DNA of 64,000 bases, from contig JAJKFL010000005.1 in the NCBI GenBank assembly GCA_021186555.1, positions 54,222,635 through 54,286,634 on the forward strand, read 5' to 3'. Position numbers and translations under genes: made by a program. A model generated the notes under the pieces. That model was not told the origin of the DNA. It searched no databases and was given only the letters and a program-made list of their open reading frames with translations. Below are positions 50,049 to 62,576 of this stretch, one piece after another; within the stretch, counting starts at the first letter, position 1; each line of letters begins with the position of its first letter. The DNA is from Reticulitermes speratus (lineage: Eukaryota > Arthropoda > Insecta > Blattodea > Rhinotermitidae).

Positions 50049-53000
50049 GTGATGAATCTAGCAATAAGAGGTGACAGTACGTTACAGCGCGTGATGAATC
50101 TAGCAATAAGAGATGACAGTACGTTACAGCGCGTGATGAATCTAGCAATAAGAGATGACAGTACGTTACAGCGCGTGATGAATCTAGCAATAACAGGTGA
50201 CAGTACGTTACAGCGCGTGATAAATCTAGCAATAACAGGTGACTACGTTACAGCGCGTGATGAATCTAGCAATAACAGGTGACAGTACGTTACAGCGCGT
50301 GATGAATCTAGCAATAACAGGTGACAGTACGTTACAGCGCGTGATAAATCTAGCAATAACAGGTGACAGTACGTTACAGCGCGTGATGAATCTAGCAATA
50401 ACAGGTGACAGTACGTTACAGCGCGTGATGAATCTAGCAATAACAGGTGACAGTACGTTACAGCGCGTGATGAATCTAGCAATAACAGGTGACAGTACGT
50501 TACAGCGCGTGATGAATCTAGCAATAACAGTGACAGTACGTTACAGCGCGTGATGAATCTAGCAATAACAGGTGACAGTACGTTACAGCGCGTGATGAAT
50601 CTAGCAATAACAGGTGACAGTACGTTACAGCGCGTGATGAATCTAGCAATAAAGATGACAGTACGTTACAGCGCGTGATGAATCTAGCAATAACAGGTGA
50701 CAGTACGTTACAGCGCGTGATGAATCTAGCAATAACAGGTGACAGTACGTTACAGCGCGTGATGAATCTAGCAATAACAGGTGACAGTACGTTACAGCGC
50801 GTGATGAATCTAGCAATAAGAGATGACAGTACGTTACAGCGCGTGATGAATCTAGCAATAACAGGTGACAGTACGTTACAGCGCGTGATGAATCTAGCAA
50901 TAAGAGATGACAGTACGTTACAGCGCGTGATGAAATCTAGCAATAACAGGTGACAGTACGTTACAGCGCGTGATGAATCTAGCAATAACAGGTGACAGTA
51001 CGTTACAGCGCGTGATGAATCTAGCAATAACAGGTGACAGTACGTTACAGCGCGTGATAAATCTAGCAATAACAGGTGACAGTACGTTACAGCGCGTGAT
51101 GAATCTAGCAATAACAGGTGACAGTACGTTACAGCGCGTGATGAATCTAGCAATAAGAGATGACAGTACGTTACAGCGCGTGATGAATCTAGCAATAACA
51201 GGTGACAGTACGTTACAGCGCGTGATGAATCTAGCAATAAGAGGATGACAGTACGTTACAGCGCGTGATGAATCTAGCAATAACAGGTGACAGTACGTTA
51301 CAGCGCGTGATGAATCTAGCAATAACAGGTGACAGTACGTTACAGCGCGTGATGAATCTAGCAATAACAGGTGACAGTACGTTACAGCGCGTGATAAATC
51401 TAGCAATAACAGGTGACAGTACGTTACAGCGCGTGATGAATCTAGCAATAACAGGTGACAGTACGTTACAGCGCGTGATAATCTAGCAATAACAGGTGAC
51501 ATACGTTACAGCGCGTGATGAATCTAGCAATAACAGGTGACAGTACGTTACAGCGCGTGATGAATCTAGCAATAACAGGTGACAGTACGTTACAGCGCGT
51601 GATAAATCTAGCAATAACAGGTGACATACGTTACAGCGCGTGATGAATCTAGCAATAACAGGTGACAGTACGTTACAGCGCGTGATGAATCTAGCAATAA
51701 CAGGTGACAGTACGTTACAGCGCGTGATAAATCTAGCAATAACAGGTGACATACGTTACAGCGCGTGATGAATCTAGCAATAACAGGTGACAGTACGTTA
51801 CAGCGCGTGATAAATCTAGCAATAACAGGTGACTACGTACCAGCGCGTGATGAATCTAGCAATAACAGGTGACAGTACGTTACAGCGCGTGATGAATCTA
51901 GCAATAACAGGTGACAGTACGTTACAGCGCGTGATAATCTAGCAATAACAGTGACAGTACGTTACAGCGCGTGATGAATCTAGCAATAACAGGTGACAGT
52001 ACGTTACAGCGCGTGATTAATCTAGCAATAACAGGTGACAGTACGTTACAGCGCGTGATGAATCTAGCAATAACAGGTGACAGTACGTTACAGCGCGTGA
52101 TGAATCTAGCAATAACAGGTGACAGTACGTTACAGCGCGTGATGAATCTAGCAATAAAGGTGACAGTACGTTACAGCGCGTGATGAATCTAGCAATAAAG
52201 GTGACAGTACGTTACATGCGCTGATGAATCTAGCAATAACAGGTGACAGTACGTTACAGCGCGTGATGAATCTAGCAATAACAGGTGACAGTACGTTACA
52301 GCGCGTGATGAATCTAGCAATAACAGGTGACAGTAGTTACAGCGCGTGATGAATCTAGCAATAAAGATGACAGTACGTTACAGCGCGTGATGAATCTAGC
52401 AATAACAGGTGACAGTACGTTACAGCGCGTGATGAATCTAGCAATAAGAGATGACAGTACGTTACAGCGCGTTGATGAATCTAGCAATAACAGGTACAGT
52501 CGTTTACTGCGCGTGATGAATTTAGCAATAACATGTGACAGTAAAGTTAAGCGCGTGATGATATTCTTAGCATAAACAGGTGACAGTAACGTTACAGCGG
52601 CGTGATAAATCTAGCAATAACAGGTGACAGTACGTTATCAGCGGCGTGATTATCAGCAAAACAGGTGACAGTACGTTACAGCGCGTGTTGAATCTAGCAT
52701 AAGAGATGACAGTACGTACAGCGCGTGATGAATCTAGCAATAAACAGGTTGACAGTACGTTACAGCGCGCGTGATGATCTAGCAATAAGATGGAACAGTA
52801 CGTTACAGCGCTGTATAATCTACAATAACAGGTGACATACCTTTACAGCGCGTGATGAATCAGCAATACAGGTGACAGTACGTTACAGCGCGTGATGAAT
52901 CTAGCAATAACAGGTGACAGTACGTTACAGCGCGTGATAAATCTAGCAATAACAGGTGACAGTACGTTACAGCGCGTGATGAATCTAGCAATAACAGGTG

Positions 53001-56000
53001 ACAGTACGTTACAGCGCGTGATAAATCTAGCAATAACAGGTGACTACGTTACAGCGCGTGATGAATCTAGCAATAACAGGTGACAGTACGTTACAGCGCG
53101 TGATGAATCTAGCAATAACAGGTGACAGTACGTTACAGCGCGTGATAAATCTAGCAATAACAGGTGACTACGTTACAGCGCGTGATGAATCTAGCAATAA
53201 CAGGTGACAGTACGTTACAGCGCGTGATGAATCTAGCAATAACAGGTGACAGTACGTTACAGCGCGTGATAAATCTAGCAATAACAGGTGACTACGTTAC
53301 AGCGCGTGATGAATCTAGCAATAACAGGTGACAGTACGTTACAGCGCGTGATAAATCTAGCAATAACAGGTGACTACGTACCAGCGCGTGATGAATCTAG
53401 CAATAACAGGTGACAGTACGTTACAGCGCGTGATGAATCTAGCAATAACAGGTGACAGTACGTTACAGCGCGTGATAAATCTAGCAATAACAGGTGACTA
53501 CGTTACAGCGCGTGATGAATCTAGCAATAACAGGTGACAGTACGTTACAGCGCGTGATAAATCTAGCAATAACAGGTGACTACGTTACAGCGCGTGATGA
53601 ATCTAGCAATAACAGGTGACAGTACGTTACAGCGCGTGATGAATCTAGCAATAACAGGTGACAGTACGTTACAGCGCGTGATAAATCTAGCAATAACAGG
53701 TGACTACGTTACAGCGCGTGATGAATCTAGCAATAACAGGTGACAGTACGTTACAGCGCGTGATAAATCTAGCAATAACAGGTGACTACGTTACAGCGCG
53801 TGATGAATCTAGCAATAACAGGTGACAGTACGTTACAGCGCGTGATGAATCTAGCAATAACAGGTGACAGTACGTTACAGCGCGTGATAAATCTAGCAAT
53901 AACAGGTGACTACGTTACAGCGCGTGATGAATCTAGCAATAACAGGTGACAGTACGTTACAGCGTGTGATAAATCTAGCAATAACAGGTGACTACGTTAC
54001 AGCGCGTGATGAATCTAGCAATAACAGGTGACAGTACGTTACAGAGCGTGATGAATCTAGCAATAACAGGTGACAGTACGTTACAGCGCGTGATGAATCT
54101 AGCAATAACAGGTGACTACGTTACAGCGCGTGATGAATCTAGCAATAACAGGTGACAGTACGTTACAGCGCGTGATGAATCTAGCAATAACAGGTGACTA
54201 CGTTACAGCGCGTGATGAATCTAGCAATAAGAGATGACAGTACGTTACAGCGCGTGATGAATCTAGCAATAACAGGTGACAGTACGTTACAGCGCGTGAT
54301 GAATCTAGCAATAAGAGATGACAGTACGTTACAGCGCGTGATGAATCTAGCAATAACAGGTGACAGTACGTTACAGCGCGTGATTAATCTAGCAATAAGA
54401 GATGACAGTACGTTACAGCGCGTGATGAATCTAGCAATAACAGGTGACAGTACGTTACAGCGCGTGATGAATCTAGCAATAACAGGTGACAGTACGTTAC
54501 AGCGCGTGATGAATCTAGCAATAACAGGTGACAGTACGTTACAGCGCGTGATGAATCTAGCAATAACAGGTGACAGTACGTTACAGCGCGTGATGAATCT
54601 AGCAATAACAGGTGACTACGTTACAGCGCGTGATGAATCTAGCTATAAGAGATGACAGTACGTTACAGCGCGTGATGAATCTAGCAATAACAGGTGACAG
54701 TACGTTACAGCGCGTGATGAATCTAGCAATAAGAGATGACAGTACGTTACAGCGCGTGATGAATCTAGCAATAACAGGTGACAGTACGTTACAGCGCGTG
54801 ATAAATCTAGCAATAACAGGTGTACTACGTTACAGCGCGTGATGAATCTAGCAATAACAGGTGACAGTACGTTACAGCGCGTGATGAATCTAGCAATAAA
54901 CAGGTGACAGTACGTTACAGCGCGTGATAAATCTAGCAATAACAGGTGACAGTACGTTACAGCGCGTGATGAATCTAGCAATAACAGGTGACAGTACGTT
55001 ACAGCGCGTGATGAATCTAGCAATAACAGGTGACAGTACGTTACAGCGCGTGATGAATCTAGCAATAACAGGTGACAGTACGTTACAGCGCGTGATGAAT
55101 CTAGCAATAACAGGTGACAGTACGTTACAGCGCGTGATGAATCTAGCAATAACAGGTGACAGTACGTTACAGCGCGTGATGAATCTAGCAATAACAGGTG
55201 ACAGTACGTTACAGCGCGTGATGAATCTAGCAATAAGAGATGACAGTACGTTACAGCGCGTGATGAATCTAGCAATAACAGGTGACAGTACGTTACAGCG
55301 CGTGATGAATCTAGCAATAACAGGTGACAGTACGTTACAGCGCGTGATGAATCTAGCAATAACAGGTGACAGTACGTTACAGCGCGTGATGAATCTAGCA
55401 ATAAGAGATGACAGTACGTTACAGCGCGTGATGAATCTAGCAATAACAGGTGACAGTACGTTACAGCGCGTGATGAATCTAGCAATAAGAGATGACAGTA
55501 CGTTACAGCGCGTGATGAATCTAGCAATAACAGGTGACAGTACGTTACAGCGCGTGATGAATCTAGCAATAACATGTGACAGTACGTTACAGCGCGTGAT
55601 GAATCTAGCAATAACAGGTGACAGTACGTTACAGCGCGTGATAAATCTAGCAATAACAGGTGACAGTACGTTACAGCGCGTGATGAATCTAGCAATAACA
55701 GGTGACAGTACGTTACAGCGCGTGATGAATCTAGCAATAAGAGATGACAGTACGTTACAGCGCGTGATGAATCTAGCAATAACAGGTGACAGTACGTTAC
55801 AGCGCGTGATGAATCTAGCAATAAGAGATGACAGTACGTTACAGCGCGTGATGAATCTAGCAAAACAGGTGACAGTACGTTACAGCGCGTGATGAATCTA
55901 GCAATAACAGGTGACAGTACGTTACAGCGCGTGATGAATCTAGCAATAACAGGTGACAGTACGTTACAGCGCGTGATAAATCTAGCAATAACAGGTGACA

Positions 56001-58789
56001 GTACGTTACAGCGCGTGATGAATCTAGCAATAACAGGTGACAGTACGTTACAGCGCGTGATAAATCTAGCAATAACAGGTGACTACGTTACAGCGCGTGA
56101 TGAATCTAGCAATAACAGGTGACAGTACGTTACAGCGCGTGATGAATCTAGCAATAACAGGTGACAGTACGTTACAGCGCGTGATAAATCTAGCAATAAC
56201 AGGTGACTACGTTACAGCGCGTGATGAATCTAGCAATAACAGGTGACAGTACGTTACAGCGCGTGATGAATCTAGCAATAACAGGTGACAGTACGTTACA
56301 GCGCGTGATAAATCTAGCAATAACAGGTGACTACGTTACAGCGCGTGATGAATCTAGCAATAACAGGTGACAGTACGTTACAGCGCGTGATAAATCTAGC
56401 AATAACAGTGACTACGTACCAGCGCGTGATGAATCTAGCAATAACAGGTGACAGTACGTTACAGCCGTGATGAATCTAGCAATAACAGGTGACAGTACGT
56501 TACAGCGCGTGATATATCTAGCAATAACAGGTGACTACGTTACAGCGCGTGATGAATCTAGCAATAACAGGTGACAGTACGTTACAGCGCGTGATAAATC
56601 TAGCAATAACAGGTGACTACGTTACAGCGCGTGATGAATCTAGCAATAACAGGTGACAGTACGTTACAGCGCGTGATGAATCTAGCAATAACAGGTGACA
56701 GTACGTTACAGCGCGTGATAAATCTAGCAATAACAGGTGACTACGTTACAGCGCGTGATGAATCTAGCAATAACAGGTGACAGTACGTTACAGCGCGTGA
56801 TAAATCTAGCAATAACAGGTGACTACGTTACAGCGCGTGATGAATCTAGCAATAACAGGTGACAGTACGTTACAGCGCGTGATGAATCTAGCAATAACAG
56901 GTGACAGTACGTTACAGCGCGTGATAAATCTAGCAATAACAGGTGACTACGTTACAGCGCGTGATGAATCTAGCAATAACAGGTGACAGTACGTTACAGC
57001 GTGTGATAAAATCTAGCAATAACAGGTGACTACGTTACAGCGCGTGATGAATCTAGCAATAACAGGTGACAGTACGTTACAGAGCGTGATGAATCTAGCA
57101 ATAACAGGTGACAGTACGTTACAGCGCGTGATGAATCTAGCAATAACAGGTGACTACGTTACAGCGCGTGATGAATCTAGCAATAACAGGTGACAGTACG
57201 TTACAGCGCGTGATGAATCTAGCAATAACAGGTGACTACGTTACAGCGCGTGATGAATCTAGCAATAAGAGATGACAGTACGTTACAGCGCGTGATGAAT
57301 CTAGCAATAACAGGTGACAGTACGTTACAGCGCGTGATGATCTAGCAATAAGAGATGACAGTACGTTACAGCGCGTGATGAATCTAGCAATAACAGGTGA
57401 CAGTACGTTACAGCGCGTGATTAATCTAGCAATAAGAGATGACAGTACGTTACAGCGCGTGATGAATCTAGCAATAACAGGTGACAGTACGTTACAGCGC
57501 GTGATGAATCTAGCAATAACAGGTGACAGTACGTTACAGCGCGTGGATGAAATTCTAGCAATAACAGGTGACGTACGTTACGTACAAGCGCGTGATGAAT
57601 CTAGCATAACAGGTGACAGTACGTTACAGCGCGTGATGAATCTAGCAATAACAGGTGACGTACGTTACTAGCGCGTGATGAATCTAGCTATACAGAGTGA
57701 CAGTACGTTACAGCGCGTGATGAATCTAGCAATAACAGGTGACAGTACGTTACAGCGCGTGATGAATCTAGCAATAAGGATGACAGTACGTTACAGCGCG
57801 TGATGAATCTAGCAATAACAGGTGACAGTACGTTACAGCGCGTGATGAATCTAGCAATAAAGTGACAGTACGTTACAGCGCGTGATGAATCTAGCAATAA
57901 CAGGTGACAGTACGTTACAGCGCGTGATGAATCTAGCAATAACAGGTGACAGTACGTTACAGCGCGTGATGAATCTAGCAATAACAGGTGACATACGTTA
58001 CAGCGCGTGATGAATCTAGCAATAACAGGTGACAGTACGTTACAGCGCGTGATGAATCTAGCAATAACAGGTGACAGTACGTTACAGCGCGTGATGAATC
58101 TAGCAATAACAGGTGACAGTACGTTTACAGCGCGTGATGAATCTAGCAATACAGTACGTACGTTACGGCTGATGAACAGCTAACAGTGCTCGTTACAGCG
58201 CGTGATGAATCTAGCAATAACAGGTGACAGTACGTTACAGCGCGTGATGAATCTAGCAATAACAGTGACAGTACGTTACAGCGCGTGATGAATCTAGCAA
58301 TAACAGTGACAGTACGTTACAGCGCGTGATGAATCTAGCAATAACAGGTGACAGTACGTTACAGTGCGTGATGAATCTAGCAATAACAGGTGACAGTACG
58401 TTACAGCGCGTGATGAATCTAGCAATAACAGGTGACAGTACGTTACAGCGCGTGATGAATCTAGCAATAAGAGATGACAGTACGTTACAGCGCGTGATGA
58501 ATCTAGCAATAACAGGTGACAGTACGTTACAGTGCGTGATGAATCTAGCAATAACAGGTGACAGTACGTTACAGGGCGTGATGAATCTAGCAATAACAGG
58601 TGACAGTACGTTACAGCGCGTGATAAATCTAGCAATAACAGGTGACAGTATGTTACAGCGCGTGATGAATCTAGCAATAACAGGTGACAGTACGTTACAG
58701 CGCGTGATGAATCTAGCAATAACAGGTGACAGTACGTTACAGCGCGTGATAAATCTAGCAATAACAGGTGACAGTACATTACAGCGCGT
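50049..58789. repeat. 42-bp minisatellite array, about 208 units (8.7 kb)
   Basis: Monomer of 42 bp beginning GTGATGAATCTAGCAATAAC and ending in TTACAGCGC. Common variants: 39-bp units (GTGACTACG for GTGACAGTACG), GATAAATC for GATGAATC, AAGAGATG for AACAGGTG. In 52.9-54.2 and 56.0-57.3 kb the 39-bp variant recurs every second or third unit, a higher-order pattern. Two stretches are copies of each other at a shift of about 3038 bp. Monomer length is a multiple of 3, so both strands give long periodic open frames; these are not genes. Confidence 0.98.
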
Positions 58790-59514
58790 TATCAGTTGAT
58801 TCCCAATGTTCAGTACTGTTCTATCTTATGATGTTTTAATTTACTGGAAAAGTACAGCGAAGAATTAGGCAGATACTAATCTCAAATATAGGCCTAAATC
58901 TGATCTTCGTAAGTGATGCACACAGTGTGCACTGTTAGTAATCAACAAGCAAACAATGAAGCAGCATCAACAGTGATGAGTTTGGCGCTGATTACAAAAA
59001 TCATTTTTATAACTTAGCAGCCGTGGTTTGCTCGGAGCATGTAGCTTGGGAAGGGCAAGTTTCGATCTAGGGGGGGGGAGATGAAATGAAAACTTGTCCT
59101 AAAGGAGTTCCATTATCAGAGAAAACTGGACGTGTTGCTTAACGTAACTTGTTTTCGGCTAAGTGGAACATCGCTTCCTTCCTAAATGCTGTAAACAACA
59201 CATTAGAAACTTCGTGCTCCTTTTTAGATGGACAGCAGTCTTGCCCAACACATTCGACGATTCCGATCGCATTTAACGAGAACGAAACACGAAAACATCT
59301 CTTAACAACTGTCAGCTTCACTCTAAATGCAACTTAAGCATCTGATCATTTTCCAAAAACCGTCTCTCTCAGTTTCATATCAAATCTGCTTTTTCCCGGC
59401 GGTCAGTACACGACGCGATGTTACATGTTACTGAAACGACGCTGTGAAAAAGAGCGCCTGTCTAAAGAAACAAACACACTAATTTTATATTATATGTATC
59501 GTGCATTCGGTCAT
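58790..59514. other. unassigned sequence between arrays
   Basis: No gene recognised. Short overlapping open frames on both strands at about 59139-59337 show no domain. Possibly old repeat sequence. Confidence 0.4.
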
Positions 59515-59700
59515 AAGTTTAAGTCGAACCAACTAATACATAAGAATTATTAACAAAGTATATTTGTAACACCTACATACGTTTCGGCAATGAAGTTGAC
59601 ATCCTCAGGGGGCGCATCAAGGAATTGCCGAAACGTATGTAGAGGTTACAAATATATTTTGTTAATAATTCTTTTGCATTGGTTGGTTTGACTTAAACTT
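59515..59700. mobile_element. foldback with 76-bp arms and hammerhead-like motif
   Basis: Left arm 59515-59590 and right arm 59625-59700 are inverted repeats with a few mismatches, around a 34-base loop. Each arm ends inward at TTGCCGAAACGTATGTAG. Same architecture as 34370-34624 but a different family. Confidence 0.7.
59569..59613 (-). ncRNA. hammerhead-like motif, partly degenerate
   Basis: On the minus strand: CTGAGGA (59608-59602; fits CUGANGA), a mismatched stem II, GAAA, C-GTAT-G-TA. Stem I keeps only about two to three pairs (CCCC against GGTG). The plus-strand arm lacks the first core box. Confidence 0.5.
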
Positions 59701-59704
59701 GAAA

Positions 59705-60440
59705 CAGACACACAGTTGCAGTCTAACATCAGGAAGGTAAGTTGGGTCAACAGACACACAGTTGCAGTCTAACATCAGGAAGGTAAGTTGGGTCAACAGA
59801 CACAAAGTTGCAGTCTAACATCAGGAAGGTAAGTTGGGTCAACAGACACACAGTTGCAGTCTAACATCAGGAAGGTAATTTGGGTCAACAGACACACAGT
59901 TGCAGTCTAACATCAGGAAGGTAAGTTGGGTCAACAGACACACAGTTGCAGTCTAACATCAGGAAGGTAAGTTGGGTCAACAGACACACAGTTGCAGTCT
60001 AACATCAGGAAGGTAAGTTGGGTCAACAGACACACAGTTGCAGTCTAACATCAGGAAGGTAAGTTGGGTCAACAGACACACAGTTGCAGTCTAACATCAG
60101 GAAGGTAAGTTGGGTCAACAGACACACAGTTGCAGTCTAACATCAGGAAGGTAAGTTGGGTCAACAGACACACAGTTGCAGTCTAACATCAGAAAGGTAA
60201 TTTGGGTCAACAGACACAAAGTTGCAGTCTAACATCAGGAAGGTAAGTTGGGTCAACAGACACAAAGTTGCAGTCTAACATCAGGAAGGTAATTTGGGTC
60301 AACAGACACAAAGTTGCAGTCTAACATCAGGAAGGTAAGTTGGGTCAACAGACACAAAGTTGCAGTCTAACATCAGGAAGGTAAGTTGGGTCAACAGACA
60401 CACAGTTGCAGTCTAACATCAGAAAGGTAAGTTGGGTCAA
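59705..60440. repeat. 46-bp minisatellite, 16 units
   Basis: Monomer of 46 bp containing CAGACACACAGTTGCAGTCT and AGGAAGGTAAGTTGGGTCAA. Very homogeneous; variants are ACAAAG for ACACAG, AATTTG for AAGTTG and AGAAAG for AGGAAG. The array ends cleanly at GGTCAAACG. Confidence 0.97.
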
Positions 60441-61120
60441 ACGTTTTTAAAGCCACATTCTCAACATCCTCTTCAAGTGCTTAACGTCACAATACATCCA
60501 ATAACCGACGTCCTGACGCACTTTGTATAAAGTGTTCACATTGCCTACATGTTCCCTAAAAGCTACACTTTCTCACAGAACACGCGTGTTTCCATGGCAC
60601 AAGAATGAGTTGGAGTCACGTGGCAGTTCGGTGTAAGCACAGCATTCGTGAAGGACCGAGTTCGAAACACGGTCCAGGTACCAGACACAGTTACTGAGGG
60701 TGTTAGAAGTGAGCATTCAACATGCTGGGGTGATACGCCGTGTCTTTGAACAAATTATTCCGGAGTCTCGAAGGATCTTAGTGCAAAAGTCTTAGAATCC
60801 TTGACTCTGAAAATTACGCCAAAATAATCCTTCGACAGTCCACAATTGTTCGCCTAACGACACAGAGTACCATCCCAGAAGATTTGAATCTTCATCAACA
60901 TCAATGTCAGAAAGTCAACTCTCGTAATGCTAGAGGCCTTTCTGAGTTTCCTCAAGCGAAAACAGACTATTAAAGAACGAACTTCAGTAAGTTAGGACAG
61001 ACTCAATTCATATCCTAAATTACATTCACGAACCTGTTCTGACCTTACAAGATACACAACCTCCACAGGTGATATAGTGTCATTAAACGTCCTGAGAATC
61101 AATCAGTAAGAAATGGCAGT
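60441..61120. other. unassigned sequence between arrays
   Basis: About 0.68 kb with no gene, motif or repeat that I recognise. Confidence 0.4.
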
Positions 61121-62332
61121 AGTAGCGGTGTTGATTAAGTGATATAACATAGTACATAGTAGCGGTGTTGATTAAGTGATATAATATATTACATAGCAGC
61201 GGTGTTGATTAAGTGATATAATATAGTACGTAGTAGCGGTGTTGATTAAGTGATATAATATAGTACATAGTAGCGGTGTTGATTAAGTGATATAATATAG
61301 TATGTAGTAGCGGTGTTGATTAAGTGATAATATAGTACGTAGTAGCGGTGTTGATTAAGTGATATAATATAGTACATAGTAGCGATGTTGATTAAGTGAT
61401 ATAATATAGTACATAGTAGCGATGTTGATTAAGTGATATAATATAGTACATAGTAGCGATGTTGATTAAGTGATATAATATAGTACATAGTAGCGATGTT
61501 GATTAAGTGATATAATATAGTACATAGCGATGTTGATTAAGTGATATAATATAGTACATAGTAGCGATGTTGATTAAGTGATATAATATAGTACATAGTA
61601 GCGATGTTGATTAAGTCATATAATATACTACATAGTAGCGGTATTTATTAAGTGATATAATATAGTACGTAGTAGCGGTGTTGATTAAGTGATATAAAAT
61701 ATTACATAGTAGCGGTATTTATTAAGTGATATAATATAGTACGTAGTAGCGGTATTTATTAAGTGATATAATATAGTACATAGTAGCGGTATTTATTAAG
61801 TGATATAATATAGTACATAGTAGCGGTATTTATTAAGTGATATAATATAGTACGTAGTAGCGGTGTTGATTAAGTGATATAATATAGTACATAGTAGCGA
61901 TGTTGATTAAGTGATATAATATAGTACATAGTAGCGATGTTGATTAAGTGATATAATATAGTACATAGTAGCGATGTTGATTAAGTGATATAATATAGTA
62001 CATAGTAGCGATGTTGATTAAGTGATATAATATAGTACATAGCGATGTTGATTAAGTGATATAATATAGTACATAGTAGCGATGTTGATTAAGTGATATA
62101 ATATAGTACATAGTAGCGATGTTGATTAAGTGATATAATATAGTACATAGTAGCGATGTTGATTAAGTGATATAATATAGTACATAGTAGCGATGTTGAT
62201 TAAGTGATATAATATAGTACATAGTAGCGATGTTGATTAAGTGATATAATATAGTACATAGTAGCGATGTTTATTAAGTGATACAATATAGTACATAGTA
62301 GCGGTATTAATTAAGTGATATAATATAGTACA
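61121..62332. repeat. 37-bp minisatellite, about 33 units
   Basis: Monomer of 37 bp: AGTAGCGGTGTTGATTAAGT followed by a TA-rich half. Three subtypes by the core GCGGTGTTGATT, GCGATGTTGATT and GCGGTATTTATT, found in blocks. A 34-bp unit (TACATAGCGATG) occurs twice, 515 bp apart, marking an internal block duplication. Confidence 0.97.
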
Positions 62333-62576
62333 CGTACATTTATGTAAAATATAAAGGAAACATAAGACAGTGCGTGGTTACACCGTTAACTCTGTCACTG
62401 TTAAGAAGCTGGTGGTTAAGTGTTGGGAGATTTGGTGGGTAGTTCTTTATCAACATTATTGTCATTCTGCAGAATTCAGAAGCTAGATCTCATGATCCTA
62501 CACAAGAAATACAAGTAAAATTTTGTAATTAATACACGACTAGAGGCGGACTTTTCTTTCAGGACTGAGTTGGAAT

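Noticed and set aside
54643..55892. Periodic open frames of 322 and 406 codons with a 14-residue repeat
   Set aside because: The 42-bp monomer is a multiple of three, so frames stay open by arithmetic on both strands. There is no conserved start context, and indel units break them without compensation.
50049..58789. CRISPR-like or centromeric satellite interpretation of the 42-bp array
   Set aside because: There are no unique spacers and the genome is eukaryotic. Centromere identity cannot be judged from 8.7 kb without genome-wide abundance.
59139..59337. Overlapping 60-codon open frames on both strands
   Set aside because: No domain or splice context; probably old repeat sequence. I have no firm evidence for its family.
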